Source: Bacillus sp. (in: firmicutes) (GTDB taxonomy: Bacteria > Bacillota > Bacilli > Bacillales > Cytobacillaceae). Taken from it: a stretch of DNA of 59,841 nt. Location: the NCBI GenBank assembly GCA_011524525.1, contig WTKE01000006.1:1-59841 (forward strand), in the 5' to 3' direction. A program made the position numbers and the translations under genes. Shown here piece after piece: positions 46,923 to 57,096 of the stretch (positions are counted from its first letter, which is position 1; every line of letters begins with the position of its first letter). The notes beneath the pieces are model-generated. The model did no database searches. It saw only the letters and a program-made list of their open reading frames with translations, and was not told the DNA's origin.

Positions 46923-47615
46923 ATGCTAGGGATTTTTTCTGCTGGGATAGCTCCTGGCTTAGCTCTTCTTAGTTATTTCTACTTGAGGGATGAGTACGGC
47001 TCAGAACCAATCTCAGTGGTATTACGTACATTTATATACGGTGCGCTGCTTGTATTTCCAATTATGTTTATTCAATATGTGATTGATGTAGAGCATTTGG
47101 TTGTTTCTGATTTTTTAAACGCCTTCTTTACTACAGGGTTTTTGGAAGAATTTTTCAAGTGGTTCATCCTTTTTTATGCCATTTATCAACATGTTGAATT
47201 TGACGAACCGTACGATGGAATTGTGTACGGAACCTCGGTAGCACTAGGGTTCGCAACAAGTGAAAATATATTGTATTTGTTGGCAAATGGGGTCGAGCAT
47301 GCTGTCGGTCGAGCGCTATTACCTGTTTCAAGTCATGCGCTTTTTGGTGTGTTAATGGGCTACTATTTAGGAAAAGGGAAATTTACGAAAGAGAAAAAAG
47401 GAAAATGGCTCCTTTTTTCACTGTTTCTTCCTGTGTTTTTTCACGGTATATATGATTATATTTTAATGTCCTTTGAATACTGGCTAATCTTTATTTTGCC
47501 ATTTATGATATTTTTATGGTGGCTCGCACTCCGTAAAGTAAAGAGTGCGAGACACTTGAGTGGAATAAAGGAAACTAATGATGATATACACATTCAAAAC
47601 CCCCTTCAATTATAA
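46923..47615 (+). CDS. prsW: Intramembrane protease PrsW
   Basis: 230-residue polytopic membrane protease that makes the first cut in the anti-sigma factor RsiW in B. subtilis, freeing sigma-W under envelope stress. Family marks: ISAGIAP-like start (FSAGIAPG), the paired glutamates in [10 protein letters not shown] at about 75, [20 protein letters not shown] and [13 protein letters not shown]. Seven or eight hydrophobic segments. GAGGATAG precedes the ATG. Equivalent of ypdC. Confidence 0.94.
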   Translation: MLGIFSAGIAPGLALLSYFYLRDEYGSEPISVVLRTFIYGALLVFPIMFIQYVIDVEHLVVSDFLNAFFTTGFLEEFFKWFILFYAIYQHVEFDEPYDGIVYGTSVALGFATSENILYLLANGVEHAVGRALLPVSSHALFGVLMGYYLGKGKFTKEKKGKWLLFSLFLPVFFHGIYDYILMSFEYWLIFILPFMIFLWWLALRKVKSARHLSGIKETNDDIHIQNPLQL

Positions 47616-47637
47616 ATTTGAAAGGGGTTTTGTTTTG
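47596..47637 (+). terminator. Terminator after prsW
   Basis: AAAACCCC and GGGGTTTT flank an AT-rich inner stem at the prsW stop; TGTTTTG follows. Confidence 0.85.
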
Positions 47638-47676
47638 TCTTTTGATTCTTATTAAAGAAGTTTCTACTAGCTTTTT

Positions 47677-47705
47677 GCATAAAAAACCAACCTCTACAAA
47701 AAATA
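47677..47705 (+). promoter_or_regulatory. Possible sigma-G promoter of sleB
   Basis: GCATA (47677-47681) is an ideal sigma-G -35; 17 bases later AAAAATA agrees with CATWHTA at five of seven positions. sleB-ypeB is sigma-G dependent in B. subtilis. Confidence 0.35.
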
Positions 47706-47746
47706 GGATTAATGTTAATAAGATTTACATCTGGGGGTTGCAAACG

Positions 47747-48781
47747 ATGAACAAAAAAATTTTATTAATGAAAGTTGCTACAATCTTCTTTCTAACACAA
47801 GTTATTATCCCTTTTACAACAAAGGTGGATCAGGTGGATGCCTTCACCAATCAAGTAATTCAACAAGGGGCAGTAGGTGAAGATGTTATTGAACTTCAAT
47901 CACGTCTTCAGTACATTGGGTACTATAACGGGAAAATTGACGGTGTATTCGGATGGAAGACGTATTGGGCATTGAGAAATTTTCAGTATGAATTTGGTCT
48001 TCCTATTGACGGATTGGCAGGACTAAAAACAAGACAAAAACTAGTGGATGTAACAAAGTACAATGAGCAATTTGTAAAAAATCAAATTAATAAAGGGAAC
48101 AAATTTACTCATTATGGTGGGGTCGATTTAGCAAAGCAAAAGGGGCCAAACCTGAAAGGAAATAATACGCAGCCGAATAAGAATCAAGGAACGGAAACAG
48201 CAAAAAAACCAACGGCAAAAACTCAAGAACAAAAACCAACTGCACAACAACCAAAACAGAATACAACAGCTGCAAAGAAACCAGCTGCTCAACAACCAAA
48301 ACAGAATACAACAGCTGCAAAGAAACCAGCTGCACCACAAGCGAATACTGGAAATCAAGCTGGACCAAAAGCAACAGCTGCAACTCCACCAAAAAAACCT
48401 ACAGCAGCTAATGTACCAAGTGGGTTTTCACAGAATGATATTCAGTTAATGGCAAATGCTGTTTATGGAGAAGCAAGGGGAGAACCTTATATTGGTCAAG
48501 TTGCGGTGGCAGCTGTCATATTAAACAGGGTACAAAGTGCCACATTTCCAAATACAGTTTCAGGTGTAATATTTGAGCCACGAGCATTTACTGCCGTTGC
48601 AGATGGCCAGATTTGGTTAACCCCAAATGAGAACGCAAAAAAAGCGGTTCTAGATGCAATGAACGGTTGGGATCCGACCGGTAATGCCATCTATTATTTT
48701 AACCCTGACACGGCGACAAGTGGATGGATTTGGTCTAGGCCACAAATTAAGCGCATCGGAAAGCATATATTCTGTAAATAG
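47747..48781 (+). CDS. sleB: Spore cortex-lytic enzyme SleB
   Basis: 344-residue germination-specific lytic transglycosylase that degrades cortex containing muramic-delta-lactam. Signal sequence at about 1-32, peptidoglycan-binding domain at about 43-101 (IELQSRLQYIGYYNGKIDG), a basic linker of Lys/Pro/Ala/Gln (about 130-222) with a 15-residue tandem repeat, and the SleB hydrolase domain from about 226 with catalytic Glu242 in YGEARGE. The ATG at 47747 follows GGGGG; a much earlier frame start has no support. The linker makes it longer than the 305 residues of B. subtilis SleB. YpeB follows. Confidence 0.96.
   Translation: MNKKILLMKVATIFFLTQVIIPFTTKVDQVDAFTNQVIQQGAVGEDVIELQSRLQYIGYYNGKIDGVFGWKTYWALRNFQYEFGLPIDGLAGLKTRQKLVDVTKYNEQFVKNQINKGNKFTHYGGVDLAKQKGPNLKGNNTQPNKNQGTETAKKPTAKTQEQKPTAQQPKQNTTAAKKPAAQQPKQNTTAAKKPAAPQANTGNQAGPKATAATPPKKPTAANVPSGFSQNDIQLMANAVYGEARGEPYIGQVAVAAVILNRVQSATFPNTVSGVIFEPRAFTAVADGQIWLTPNENAKKAVLDAMNGWDPTGNAIYYFNPDTATSGWIWSRPQIKRIGKHIFCK
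48245..48334 (+). repeat. Two tandem 45-base repeats in the sleB linker
   Basis: Units at 48245-48289 and 48290-48334 are identical except for the last base or two and encode QQPKQNTTAAKKPAA twice. Confidence 0.95.
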
Positions 48782-48794
48782 GGGTGAGGTCGAA

Positions 48795-50147
48795 TTGATT
48801 AGAACAATCTTAATAGGTGTTTTGGTGCTTGGGGTAGCAGGATCGGCTTTTTGGGGCTACCAAGAGCATCGTGAAAAAAATGCCGTACTCATTAATGCTG
48901 AGAACAACTATCAAAGAGCGTTTCATGATTTAAGCTATCAGGTAGATTTACTGAATAATAAAATAGGAACCACATTAGCTATGAATTCAAGGGAATCATT
49001 ATCGCCTTCTTTAGCAGAGGTTTGGAAAATAACATCTGATGCTCATAGTGATGTTGGTCAACTTCCGTTAACACTTCTACCTTTCAACAAGACGGAAGAG
49101 TTTCTCGCGAAAATAGGTGATTTTAGTTACCGTACTGCAATTAGAGATTTAGAGAAAGAGCCACTGACTGATAAAGAATACCAATCATTGCAGGACCTTT
49201 ATAAGCAGTCTGCCGAGATACAAGGTGAATTGCGTAAGGTACAGCATATGGTGCTAGAAAATAATTTACGCTGGATGGACGTTGAACTGGCTCTAGCATC
49301 ATCAGAAGAGCCTTTAGATAACACAATTATTGATGGCTTTAAAACCGTTGAGAAAACGGTCGAAGGATACGGAGATACTGATTTTGGACCAGCTTTTGTA
49401 TCTTTAAGTCAAAAAGAAGACAATGAGTTTAAATACTTGCAAGGAAAACAAGTAAAAGAAGAAGAAGCAGTAGAAACCGCAAAGAAATATGCAGCCTTTG
49501 GAAATGATGTGACTGTAAAGGTTACGGAAAGCGGGAAAGGTGCTACTACTGGTTTTTATAGCATTTCTGTTCAAAAGAAGGGTACGAATGAAGAAGCAAA
49601 TATGGATGTCACGAAAAAAGGTGGATATCCAATTTGGTTTATCTACTCTCGTGATGTGAAAGAGCAAAAAATAAGTCTAAATGATGCAAGCACGAAAGCG
49701 ATTCAATTTTTAAAAGATACAGGCTTTGAAAATTTAGATCTTTTTGAAAGCACGCAGTACGATAATATTGGAGTATTCACCTTTGTTACGAATGAAAATA
49801 ATGTTAGGGTGTATCCAGATGCGATTAATGTAAAGGTAGCATTGGATAATGGAAATATTTTAGGTTTTTCTGCTGATGATTATTTACGCTCTCATCATGT
49901 GAGAAATATTCCAAAGCCAACTCTAACAGTGGAAGACGCACAGAAGAAAATTAATCCAAGTGTTAAGGTGATGGAGAATAGACAATCGATCATTATTAAC
50001 GATATGAATGAAGAAGTACTGTGTTATGAATTCATGGGAACACTAGGTGATGATACGTACCGTATTTTCATTAACGCGGATAGCGGGATTGAAGAAAAGG
50101 TCGATAAGCTAGAAAATGCCGAGGAAGTATATGAAGATGTTGTTTAA
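48795..50147 (+). CDS. ypeB: Germination protein YpeB
   Basis: 450-residue inner-spore-membrane protein that stabilises and localises SleB. N-terminal membrane helix at about 4-21 and conserved YQEHREKNAVLINAENNYQR. The C-terminal half contains three PepSY-type repeats (about 220-440). The start is TTG at 48795 with GGGGTGAGG upstream; this matches the B. subtilis N-terminus and its length. The two genes sleB-ypeB are 13 bases apart, giving co-expression. Confidence 0.96.
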   Translation: MIRTILIGVLVLGVAGSAFWGYQEHREKNAVLINAENNYQRAFHDLSYQVDLLNNKIGTTLAMNSRESLSPSLAEVWKITSDAHSDVGQLPLTLLPFNKTEEFLAKIGDFSYRTAIRDLEKEPLTDKEYQSLQDLYKQSAEIQGELRKVQHMVLENNLRWMDVELALASSEEPLDNTIIDGFKTVEKTVEGYGDTDFGPAFVSLSQKEDNEFKYLQGKQVKEEEAVETAKKYAAFGNDVTVKVTESGKGATTGFYSISVQKKGTNEEANMDVTKKGGYPIWFIYSRDVKEQKISLNDASTKAIQFLKDTGFENLDLFESTQYDNIGVFTFVTNENNVRVYPDAINVKVALDNGNILGFSADDYLRSHHVRNIPKPTLTVEDAQKKINPSVKVMENRQSIIINDMNEEVLCYEFMGTLGDDTYRIFINADSGIEEKVDKLENAEEVYEDVV

Positions 50148-50177
50148 GGAAAAGCACACGCTTTTCCTTTTTTTTAG
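50148..50177 (+). terminator. Terminator after ypeB
   Basis: GGAAAAGC, ACAC loop, GCTTTTCC, then eight Ts. Confidence 0.93.
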
Positions 50178-50250
50178 ATTCGTATTGCGTCAAGGAAGGT
50201 GTTCATGTCATAATTTGTGGTGACAAGTTTTGACAGGATGTGTGTATCGA

Positions 50251-50913
50251 ATGTTGAAAATAGGTACTGTAATTATGCTTGAGTTAAAGTATGGAGATAA
50301 ATTAGATAAATTTAAGTGTAAGATTGTAGAACAAAAAGAAAATCAAATTTATATTGATTATCCAATTAATATGGCAACAGAAAGAACGGTCTTTCTAATT
50401 GATGGGACACAGTTAAAAGGTTCTTTTGTCTCTCTGGACAATAACTCGGTCTTTTTATTTGAATCTGAGGTATTAGGTAGAACCAAGCAGAATATTCCCA
50501 TGCTTATTCTTTCTTATCCTGGTGACGAGCACCTGGTAAAGATACAAAGACGACAATATGTAAGGGTCGAAACAACTGCAGACGTAGCAGTGCATCCTAC
50601 AAATTCAGAGTTTAAGCCATTTACAACTGTTACAGATGATATAAGTGCAGGCGGTGCAGCAATTCTTGTAAACGATAAACATGGAATTCTAGCTGGTCAA
50701 ATCCTTCAATTATGGGTGGTACTTCCTATGCAAAGTGGAGAAGTTCATTATTTACAAGTAAAGAGTAGAGTAGTAAGACTTATTCCTTTAGATGACAGTC
50801 GTATGAAAGCATCGTTACAATTTGTTGAAATGAGCCCACAGGACCGTCAACTGTTGCTTCGTTTTAGCTTTGACCGCCAGCTACTTATGAAAAAGAAGGG
50901 GCTCGAATCTTGA
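50251..50913 (+). CDS. ypfA: PilZ-domain cyclic-di-GMP receptor YpfA
   Basis: 220-residue protein with an N-terminal YcgR-like domain and a C-terminal PilZ domain holding the c-di-GMP motifs: R100-R101-x-x-x-R105 (RRQYVR) and Asp130-x-Ser132-x-x-Gly135 (DISAGG). In B. subtilis it (MotI/DgrA) binds the flagellar stator MotA when c-di-GMP rises and stops swimming. The start at 50251 aligns with B. subtilis; a TTG at 50230 with a GTGGTGA site is an alternative and the start is uncertain. Confidence 0.92.
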   Translation: MLKIGTVIMLELKYGDKLDKFKCKIVEQKENQIYIDYPINMATERTVFLIDGTQLKGSFVSLDNNSVFLFESEVLGRTKQNIPMLILSYPGDEHLVKIQRRQYVRVETTADVAVHPTNSEFKPFTTVTDDISAGGAAILVNDKHGILAGQILQLWVVLPMQSGEVHYLQVKSRVVRLIPLDDSRMKASLQFVEMSPQDRQLLLRFSFDRQLLMKKKGLES

Positions 50914-50967
50914 ATAAAATAGCCATAAATCCCCTATAATAGTACTGAAATTATGGGAGGAAGTGAA

Positions 50968-51150
50968 ATGGTGAAGACGTTTGAACGGATTATTGTTAAG
51001 ATCATTGTCATTCAGTTTCTTTTCCTTATCGGAACACAGTTTTTCTTTCATCAGTTAAGCATCTTTCCTGAGTTGAAAATCATCACAAAATACGAAGGTG
51101 TAAACAAAAATAATTTTGCGGATTTTCTAGAAACCTTTAATGGGAAATGA
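50968..51150 (+). CDS. ypfB: YpfB family protein (DUF5359)
   Basis: 60-residue protein with a basic start (VKTFERIIVK), one membrane helix at about 8-27 and a short soluble tail ending ETFNGK. GGGAGGA precedes the ATG at 50968. It matches ypfB in position between ypfA and cmk. Function unknown. Confidence 0.8.
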   Translation: MVKTFERIIVKIIVIQFLFLIGTQFFFHQLSIFPELKIITKYEGVNKNNFADFLETFNGK

Positions 51151-51180
51151 AAAGCAGGGAGCTCCTGCTTTTTTTGTTTT
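51150..51180 (+). terminator. Terminator after ypfB
   Basis: AAGCAGG and CCTGCTT pair around GAGCT; seven Ts follow. Confidence 0.92.
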
Positions 51181-51298
51181 TTACAATATTATTAACAAGC
51201 AACGAACAAGTATATGCTAAAATATATAAGGATTCATTCTTTTATGATTCAGATTGAACAAACTAACAATATTGAAGTTCAAACAACTAGGAGGACAT

Positions 51299-51976
51299 AT
51301 GAGTAAAATATCTATCGCAATCGACGGTCCTGCTGCTGCAGGAAAAAGTACTGTTGCCAAAATAATAGCTGAGAAACTCTCATATATTTATATTGATACA
51401 GGTGCTATGTATCGTGCAATTACATATAAAGCTTTACTGTCTAATTGTAAGCTTACCGATGAGAGCGCCCTTAATGAGCTTTTAGCAAAAACAAAAATTG
51501 ACTTGTTACCAGGTGAAAAAGGACAACTTGTATTCCTTGATGGACAAGAAGTTACAAATGAAATTCGCTCAGCAGAGGTGACAAATCAAGTCTCTATCGT
51601 GGCAAAACACCGTTTAATTAGAGAAGAAATGGTTAAAAGACAACAGCAATTCGCGACGAACGGGGGAGTAGTCATGGATGGTCGAGATATTGGCACGCAT
51701 GTCCTTCCACACGCAGAAGTCAAAGTGTTTCTTCTAGCAAGTGTTCAGGAAAGAGCGGAGAGAAGATATCAAGAAAACCTTGAAAAAGGCTTCCCAGCTG
51801 ACTTAGAAATGCTAAAACAGGAGATTGCGGCAAGAGATAAACTAGATTCTGAACGAGAAATAGCTCCTTTAAAAAAAGCAGAGGATGCAGTAGAGATAGA
51901 TACCACTTCCTTATCTATTGAAAGAGTGGTTGAGAAAATCTTAGCATTAGCAGAGGAAAGGATAGGATCCTATTGA
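51299..51976 (+). CDS. cmk: Cytidylate kinase
   Basis: 225-residue nucleoside monophosphate kinase phosphorylating CMP and dCMP. P-loop GPAAAGKST at 10-18; substrate-binding features TGAMYRA (about 36-42) and [10 protein letters not shown] (about 127-136); lid arginine region RAERRYQEN. The ATG at 51299 has AGGAGG five bases upstream. The stop overlaps the plsC start by four bases. Confidence 0.97.
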   Translation: MSKISIAIDGPAAAGKSTVAKIIAEKLSYIYIDTGAMYRAITYKALLSNCKLTDESALNELLAKTKIDLLPGEKGQLVFLDGQEVTNEIRSAEVTNQVSIVAKHRLIREEMVKRQQQFATNGGVVMDGRDIGTHVLPHAEVKVFLLASVQERAERRYQENLEKGFPADLEMLKQEIAARDKLDSEREIAPLKKAEDAVEIDTTSLSIERVVEKILALAEERIGSY

Positions 51977-52554
51977 CGATATATACTTTTGCAAGATCCG
52001 TTGTAAACATGATCTACAAGCCTTTGTATCGTATAGAGACAATTGGCCAAGAAAATATTCCTAAAATAGGATCGGTTTTGCTTTGTTCCAATCATATTTC
52101 TAATCTTGATCCAATTGTCGTAGGAACTACAACTCCTCGCCCAGTCCATTTTATGGCTAAAGAGGAGTTGTTTCAGGTACCTGTAATAGGGAAACTTTTT
52201 CCTCATTTGAATGCATTTCCAGTCAAAAGGGGAATGAGCGATCGTGAGGCTCTTAGAAAGGGTTTAGCCGTCCTTAAGGAGGGGGAAGTTCTTGGATTAT
52301 TCCCTGAAGGTACTCGAAGTAAGACCGGAGAGCTAGGAGAAGGGTTAGCGGGGGCAGGATTTTTTGCCACAAGGTCTGAAGCCCTTATTGTTCCTTGTGC
52401 GGTTGTTGGTCCTTATAAAGCTTTTAATAGGCTAAAAGTAGTTTATGGAAAGCCTGTTGATTTTACAGAATACCGAAAAAACAAAATATCAGCAGATGAA
52501 GCAACAAAAATTATTATGGAAGAAATAAGAAAACTAATAATTACGAACAAATAG
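51973..52554 (+). CDS. plsC: 1-acyl-sn-glycerol-3-phosphate acyltransferase
   Basis: 193-residue membrane-associated acyltransferase making phosphatidic acid. Catalytic motif I His41-x4-Asp46 (NHISNLD), motif II around FPVKRG at about 82-87 and motif III FPEGTRS at 110-116. The start is TTG at 51973, overlapping the cmk stop, with AAAGGATAGG-type sequence upstream. In B. subtilis plsC is encoded elsewhere, but cmk-plsC-rpsA is common in other Bacillaceae as far as I recall. Confidence 0.92.
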   Translation: MTIYTFARSVVNMIYKPLYRIETIGQENIPKIGSVLLCSNHISNLDPIVVGTTTPRPVHFMAKEELFQVPVIGKLFPHLNAFPVKRGMSDREALRKGLAVLKEGEVLGLFPEGTRSKTGELGEGLAGAGFFATRSEALIVPCAVVGPYKAFNRLKVVYGKPVDFTEYRKNKISADEATKIIMEEIRKLIITNK

Positions 52555-52632
52555 GGAAGTATCTCGCTTGACAAAAGAGTCCATTTATAAGAAGTTTAAT
52601 TAAAGAGATTTTTTAGATTATTCTCTAAGTAT

Positions 52633-52679
52633 GGTCAGGTGCCATTGTTTCAAATGGTGGTGGGAACACCACTTTTTAT
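52633..52679 (+). promoter_or_regulatory. Leader hairpins before the S1-like gene
   Basis: CCATT and AATGG (about 52643-52658) and, overlapping it, GTGGTG and CACCAC (about 52658-52673) followed by TTTTTATA form two exclusive hairpins; the second looks like a terminator inside the 160-base leader. A cis-regulated attenuator is possible. Confidence 0.45.
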
Positions 52680-52714
52680 AAAAATGGAGCAGTCAGGATT
52701 AAGGAGGAGTACAT

Positions 52715-53851
52715 ATGTCTGAAGAAATGAATCAAGTGGAAGTTATGGATTTTCAAGTGGGTGACAAAGTAAGCGGACAAGTAACAAAGGTGGAGGAAAA
52801 ACAGGTTATTATCTCAATTCCAAACAGCAAGCTTGATGGAATCATTCCAATTAGTGAGTTATCAAGTCTACACATCGAAAAAGCAAGCGATGCGGTCAAT
52901 GAAGGTGACCAGCTTGAATTAGAAGTCCTAAAGGTAGAAGAAGATGCCCTGATCCTTTCAAAGCGAAAAGTAGATGCTGAAAATGCATGGCAAGAGCTTG
53001 AGCAAAAGTTTGAATCTGGTGAAGTCTTTGATGCTGAAATTAAAGATGTTGTAAAAGGCGGACTTGTAGTAGACCTTGGAGTAAGAGGTTTTGTTCCTGC
53101 TTCTTTAGTGGAAGCACACTTTGTTGAAGATTTCTCTGATTATAAAGGCAAAACGATGCTATTTAAAATTGTTGAACTAGACAAGGAGAAGAATCGTCTT
53201 ATCCTTTCTCATCGTGCCGTTATTGAGCTTGAAAAAGGAAAACAAAAGAAAAATATTTTAGATTCATTAGCTCCTGGTCAGGTTCTTTCAGGTACCGTAC
53301 AAAGAATTACTGATTTTGGCGCATTTGTAGATATTGGTGGAATTGATGGATTGGTTCACATTTCTCAGCTGTCTCATGAGCATGTGGTTAAACCGACGGA
53401 TGTTGTTCAAGAGGGACAGCAAGTTCAAGTAAAAGTGCTTAGTGTTGACCGTGATAATGAGCGTATTTCTTTATCGATAAAAGAAACATTACCTGGACCA
53501 TGGGCTAATATTACTGAAAAAGCAGCAAAAGGTACGACTTTAGAAGGGGTAGTAAAACGCCTTGTTTCTTATGGTGCTTTTGTTGAAGTATTCCCAGGAG
53601 TAGAAGGGTTGGTTCATATTTCACAAATTTCTCATAAGCATATTGCTACTCCTCATGAAGTATTAAAGGAAAATGAAACAGTGAAAGTGAAAGTTCTTGA
53701 AGTAAATGAACAAGAACAAAGACTCTCTCTAAGTATAAAAGAACTAGCTGAAAAGGAAGAAGAAGTGAAGGATTATGAACTTCCTGAAGAGTCAAAAGGC
53801 TTTCAGTTAGGTGAAATGATTGGAGATCAACTGAAGAATTTAAAGAGATAA
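52715..53851 (+). CDS. ypfD: 30S ribosomal protein S1 homologue YpfD (four S1 domains)
   Basis: 378 residues with four S1 RNA-binding repeats (about 14-86, 103-168, 189-258 and 274-344), each of the GxVxxxxxxGxxVxxG form; the conserved [18 protein letters not shown] opens the third. Gram-positive relatives lack the six-repeat S1 of E. coli, and this protein is thought not to be a stable ribosome component in B. subtilis. AAGGAGG lies before the ATG. Confidence 0.92.
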   Translation: MSEEMNQVEVMDFQVGDKVSGQVTKVEEKQVIISIPNSKLDGIIPISELSSLHIEKASDAVNEGDQLELEVLKVEEDALILSKRKVDAENAWQELEQKFESGEVFDAEIKDVVKGGLVVDLGVRGFVPASLVEAHFVEDFSDYKGKTMLFKIVELDKEKNRLILSHRAVIELEKGKQKKNILDSLAPGQVLSGTVQRITDFGAFVDIGGIDGLVHISQLSHEHVVKPTDVVQEGQQVQVKVLSVDRDNERISLSIKETLPGPWANITEKAAKGTTLEGVVKRLVSYGAFVEVFPGVEGLVHISQISHKHIATPHEVLKENETVKVKVLEVNEQEQRLSLSIKELAEKEEEVKDYELPEESKGFQLGEMIGDQLKNLKR

Positions 53852-53860
53852 TGGTGATGA

Positions 53861-54911
<1,051 letters not shown>

Positions 54912-54913
<2 letters not shown>

Positions 54914-54940
54914 AGCTCCCTCAATCAGGGAGCTTTTTTC
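54912..54940 (+). terminator. Terminator after fni
   Basis: AAAGCTCCCT and AGGGAGCTTT around CAATC, then T run; also faces ypzI from the other strand. Confidence 0.92.
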
Positions 54941-54941
54941 A

Positions 54942-55085
54942 TTAATATCTTTTATTATTATTTAGCTCTCTAGCCTCTTCTGGGCTGGATAGTTTGGTTG
55001 CTCCTTTTTTCTCCAGCTCTTGATCTCGATCAGACTCTACACGACCACTTGCTTTTAACTTGCTTTGTTGACGATCTTTACCCAT
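54942..55085 (-). CDS. ypzI: YpzI family small protein
   Basis: 47 codons on the minus strand with AGGAGGTG before the ATG at 55085. The product starts MGKDRQQSKLKASGRVESD, matching the small B. subtilis protein YpzI, and is strongly charged and apparently unstructured. It is convergent with fni and divergent from yphA. Function unknown, but the exact N-terminal match and strong ribosome site make it a confident gene despite its size. Confidence 0.88.
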   Translation of the reverse strand: MGKDRQQSKLKASGRVESDRDQELEKKGATKLSSPEEARELNNNKRY

Positions 55086-55190
55086 GATCCCACCTCCTCT
55101 TAATTAACATGAATCATTTTTTAAAGTTTATACATCTTACGGTTAAAGTACATACTGAAAAGCCATAATGGAGATGATAGGAGGGGTGAC

Positions 55191-55799
55191 ATGGAAGGAA
55201 TATTCTTTTATTGGACATTTTGGGCTCTTTGGATTTGTACGACCTTTTTTATGCGTAAAACGAATCCGAAACGAGTGAAGTACACAGTCATTATATTATT
55301 TTCGATTATTTTATCTTCTCAATCTATACACTTGTTTGGGCTAGAAGTGTCTGTTGTTACAATTTTCTTTTTAATTCTAGGCTATTATGAGATTGGGAAA
55401 ATGAAAGGGAAATCACTAATCTACTTTTTGATCACATCATTTATCCTTATGCTTGCTTATGGGAGTTTTCAACTATTTGAGCTTTTTGATCCTGTTTGGT
55501 TAATTCTTGATAGAAACTGGATGTTTGCCGTTGTATTAACGTATATGACCATTATGATGCATAATGAGGTTTTTAAACGGGTGGTAGCGCTACTATTTGG
55601 GAGCATTCATGGAGAATTTGTTTATTCTCTAGTCTTGGATGTATATTCAATGGAAATTCCAATCGGTTCACTTCGGTTTTTGGATGTTATTTCTATATCC
55701 ATTTGTCTCATATTGGCTTGGAGCGGTTTTGAAAAGCTAACTAGCCTGTTTGAAGGACATGTATATCAACTAGAAAAGGGGAGAGGAAGACAATCGTGA
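55191..55799 (+). CDS. yphA: YphA family membrane protein
   Basis: 202-residue integral membrane protein with six or seven hydrophobic segments and no recognised catalytic motif. GGAGGGG precedes the ATG. It overlaps yphB by four bases (GTGA). The gene order fni-yphA-yphB-der is conserved with B. subtilis; the function is unknown, but the pair sits among sporulation genes. Confidence 0.85.
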   Translation: MEGIFFYWTFWALWICTTFFMRKTNPKRVKYTVIILFSIILSSQSIHLFGLEVSVVTIFFLILGYYEIGKMKGKSLIYFLITSFILMLAYGSFQLFELFDPVWLILDRNWMFAVVLTYMTIMMHNEVFKRVVALLFGSIHGEFVYSLVLDVYSMEIPIGSLRFLDVISISICLILAWSGFEKLTSLFEGHVYQLEKGRGRQS

Positions 55800-56683
55800 G
55801 TGAGTACACTTATCCTATATTATTTGGAGTGGTTGTAGGAACAGCAACAAGAATTTATATGCTACGAACAGATTATCGACAGTATCCTACTTACCTGCAC
55901 GGAAAAATCATTCATGTGGCATTGGGGTTTATTGCTGCAGGACTTGGTACTGTTGCCATACCATCTATACTGGAGGAAGAGTTTACTGCCATCACCTTTT
56001 TAACTTTGGCTGCTTCACAATTTAGAGATGTGAGAAATATGGAAAGAAATACATTAAATGAACTGGATAACTATGAATTAGTACCACGAGGAAAAACGTA
56101 TATTGAAGGCATTGCTATAGCTTTTGAAAGTAGGAACTATTTAGTTATTTTTACTTCCTTTCTTTGTACGCTTGGATTTCTCTTATTCAATATTTTGGGT
56201 GGAATCATTGCAGCAGTCATTGCCATTTTCATTTCTACCAAACTAATGTCTGGGGGCAGGCTTGGTGATATTGTAGAAGTGGAGTACTTTGAACCTCGTT
56301 TTGACGGTCCAGGTTTGTATGTGGACAATATTTATATAATGAACATTGGGCTACCAGAAAGACAAAAGGAAGTACTAAGCTATGGGATGGGGTTTATTCT
56401 TAAACCGAAAAATTTTGACGCTAGGGCGACAATTGCAAATCTTGGGCAGCGTCAGGCCATTCTGCATGATGTTTCCAACGCCTTAGGGGTGTATCGAGAT
56501 TCTGGTACACCAGCCCTCGTTCCCTTGGCTAAAAGAGACCTAGATGATGGAAGAGTAGGAGTTTTTATTCTTCCGCAAGAAAATGATATTGAGAAGGCGA
56601 AGAAAATTATTGAAAAGGTTCCAACTTTAGAAAATGCCATCCGATTGCCTAAAGAGAGAGAGAAAAAATTAGAGGAGAGATAA
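55796..56683 (+). CDS. yphB: YIEGIA family protein YphB
   Basis: 295-residue protein with three or four membrane segments (about 5-20, 33-60, 110-155) and the literal YIEGIA signature at about 101-106. A cytoplasmic C-terminal domain follows. It starts at GTG 55796, overlapping yphA. In B. subtilis the family is linked to spore envelope formation. The next gene encodes the small protein usually paired with it. Confidence 0.88.
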   Translation: MSEYTYPILFGVVVGTATRIYMLRTDYRQYPTYLHGKIIHVALGFIAAGLGTVAIPSILEEEFTAITFLTLAASQFRDVRNMERNTLNELDNYELVPRGKTYIEGIAIAFESRNYLVIFTSFLCTLGFLLFNILGGIIAAVIAIFISTKLMSGGRLGDIVEVEYFEPRFDGPGLYVDNIYIMNIGLPERQKEVLSYGMGFILKPKNFDARATIANLGQRQAILHDVSNALGVYRDSGTPALVPLAKRDLDDGRVGVFILPQENDIEKAKKIIEKVPTLENAIRLPKEREKKLEER

Positions 56684-56684
56684 A

Positions 56685-56870
56685 ATGGATATTGAAAAAT
56701 TTATCCTTGCTGCCATTACGACGAATCCAAAAAAAGTCCCATGTGGGGTGGCGGTTTTTCATTGTGATGATAAAGAGGAGATGGAAAAAATTACGACGAA
56801 TCTTGAAGCAATTTTGGATGGAATTGCACATTCTCTTACAGATGAATTGTACGTTATTGTAAAACATTAA
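56685..56870 (+). CDS. ypzH: Capping complex subunit for YIEGIA (YpzH)
   Basis: 61-residue soluble protein that follows yphB by two bases, with GAGGAGAG before the ATG. Such short acidic proteins accompany YIEGIA-domain proteins in many Bacillaceae and are named as their capping subunit. Compact pattern KKVPCGVAVFHCDDKEEMEK. Identification relies on context and size. Confidence 0.82.
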   Translation: MDIEKFILAAITTNPKKVPCGVAVFHCDDKEEMEKITTNLEAILDGIAHSLTDELYVIVKH

Positions 56871-56931
56871 AGTGGATTCTTCTGATTTTGTTTGCTAGTA
56901 CATGACCACTTTGATAATATAATAAAGTTAG

Positions 56932-56960
56932 ACCCTTCTGTTTGTAGAAGGGTTTCTTTA
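56932..56960 (+). terminator. Terminator after ypzH
   Basis: ACCCTTCT and AGAAGGGT around GTTTGT, then TTTCTTT. Confidence 0.88.
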
Positions 56961-57014
56961 CTAAATGCTGATTTACACCATAATTAAATGAGATGTTTGT
57001 AATTTCAACTGTTC

Positions 57015-57043
57015 TTGCACGGATACATAACTTTGCTTATAGA
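57015..57043 (+). promoter_or_regulatory. Candidate sigma-A promoter of der
   Basis: TTGCAC (57015-57020), 17-base spacer, TATAGA (57038-57043), about 50 bases before the der ATG. Confidence 0.5.
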
Positions 57044-57096
57044 TTGTCTGAATAATTGTTGATATCTCTTTTATTATTTTAGAAAGGATGAAAAAA

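Noticed and set aside
47522..47550. CTCGCACTC/GAGTGCGAG hairpin near the end of prsW
   Set aside because: Inside the coding sequence and not followed by Ts; the real terminator lies at 47596.
48105..48392. Long minus-strand frames opposite the sleB linker
   Set aside because: They mirror the biased Lys/Pro/Ala/Gln codons of the sleB linker and have no start context.
52569..52600. TTGACA before ypfD as a sigma-A promoter
   Set aside because: A good -35 hexamer, but no -10 element occurs 16-18 bases later.
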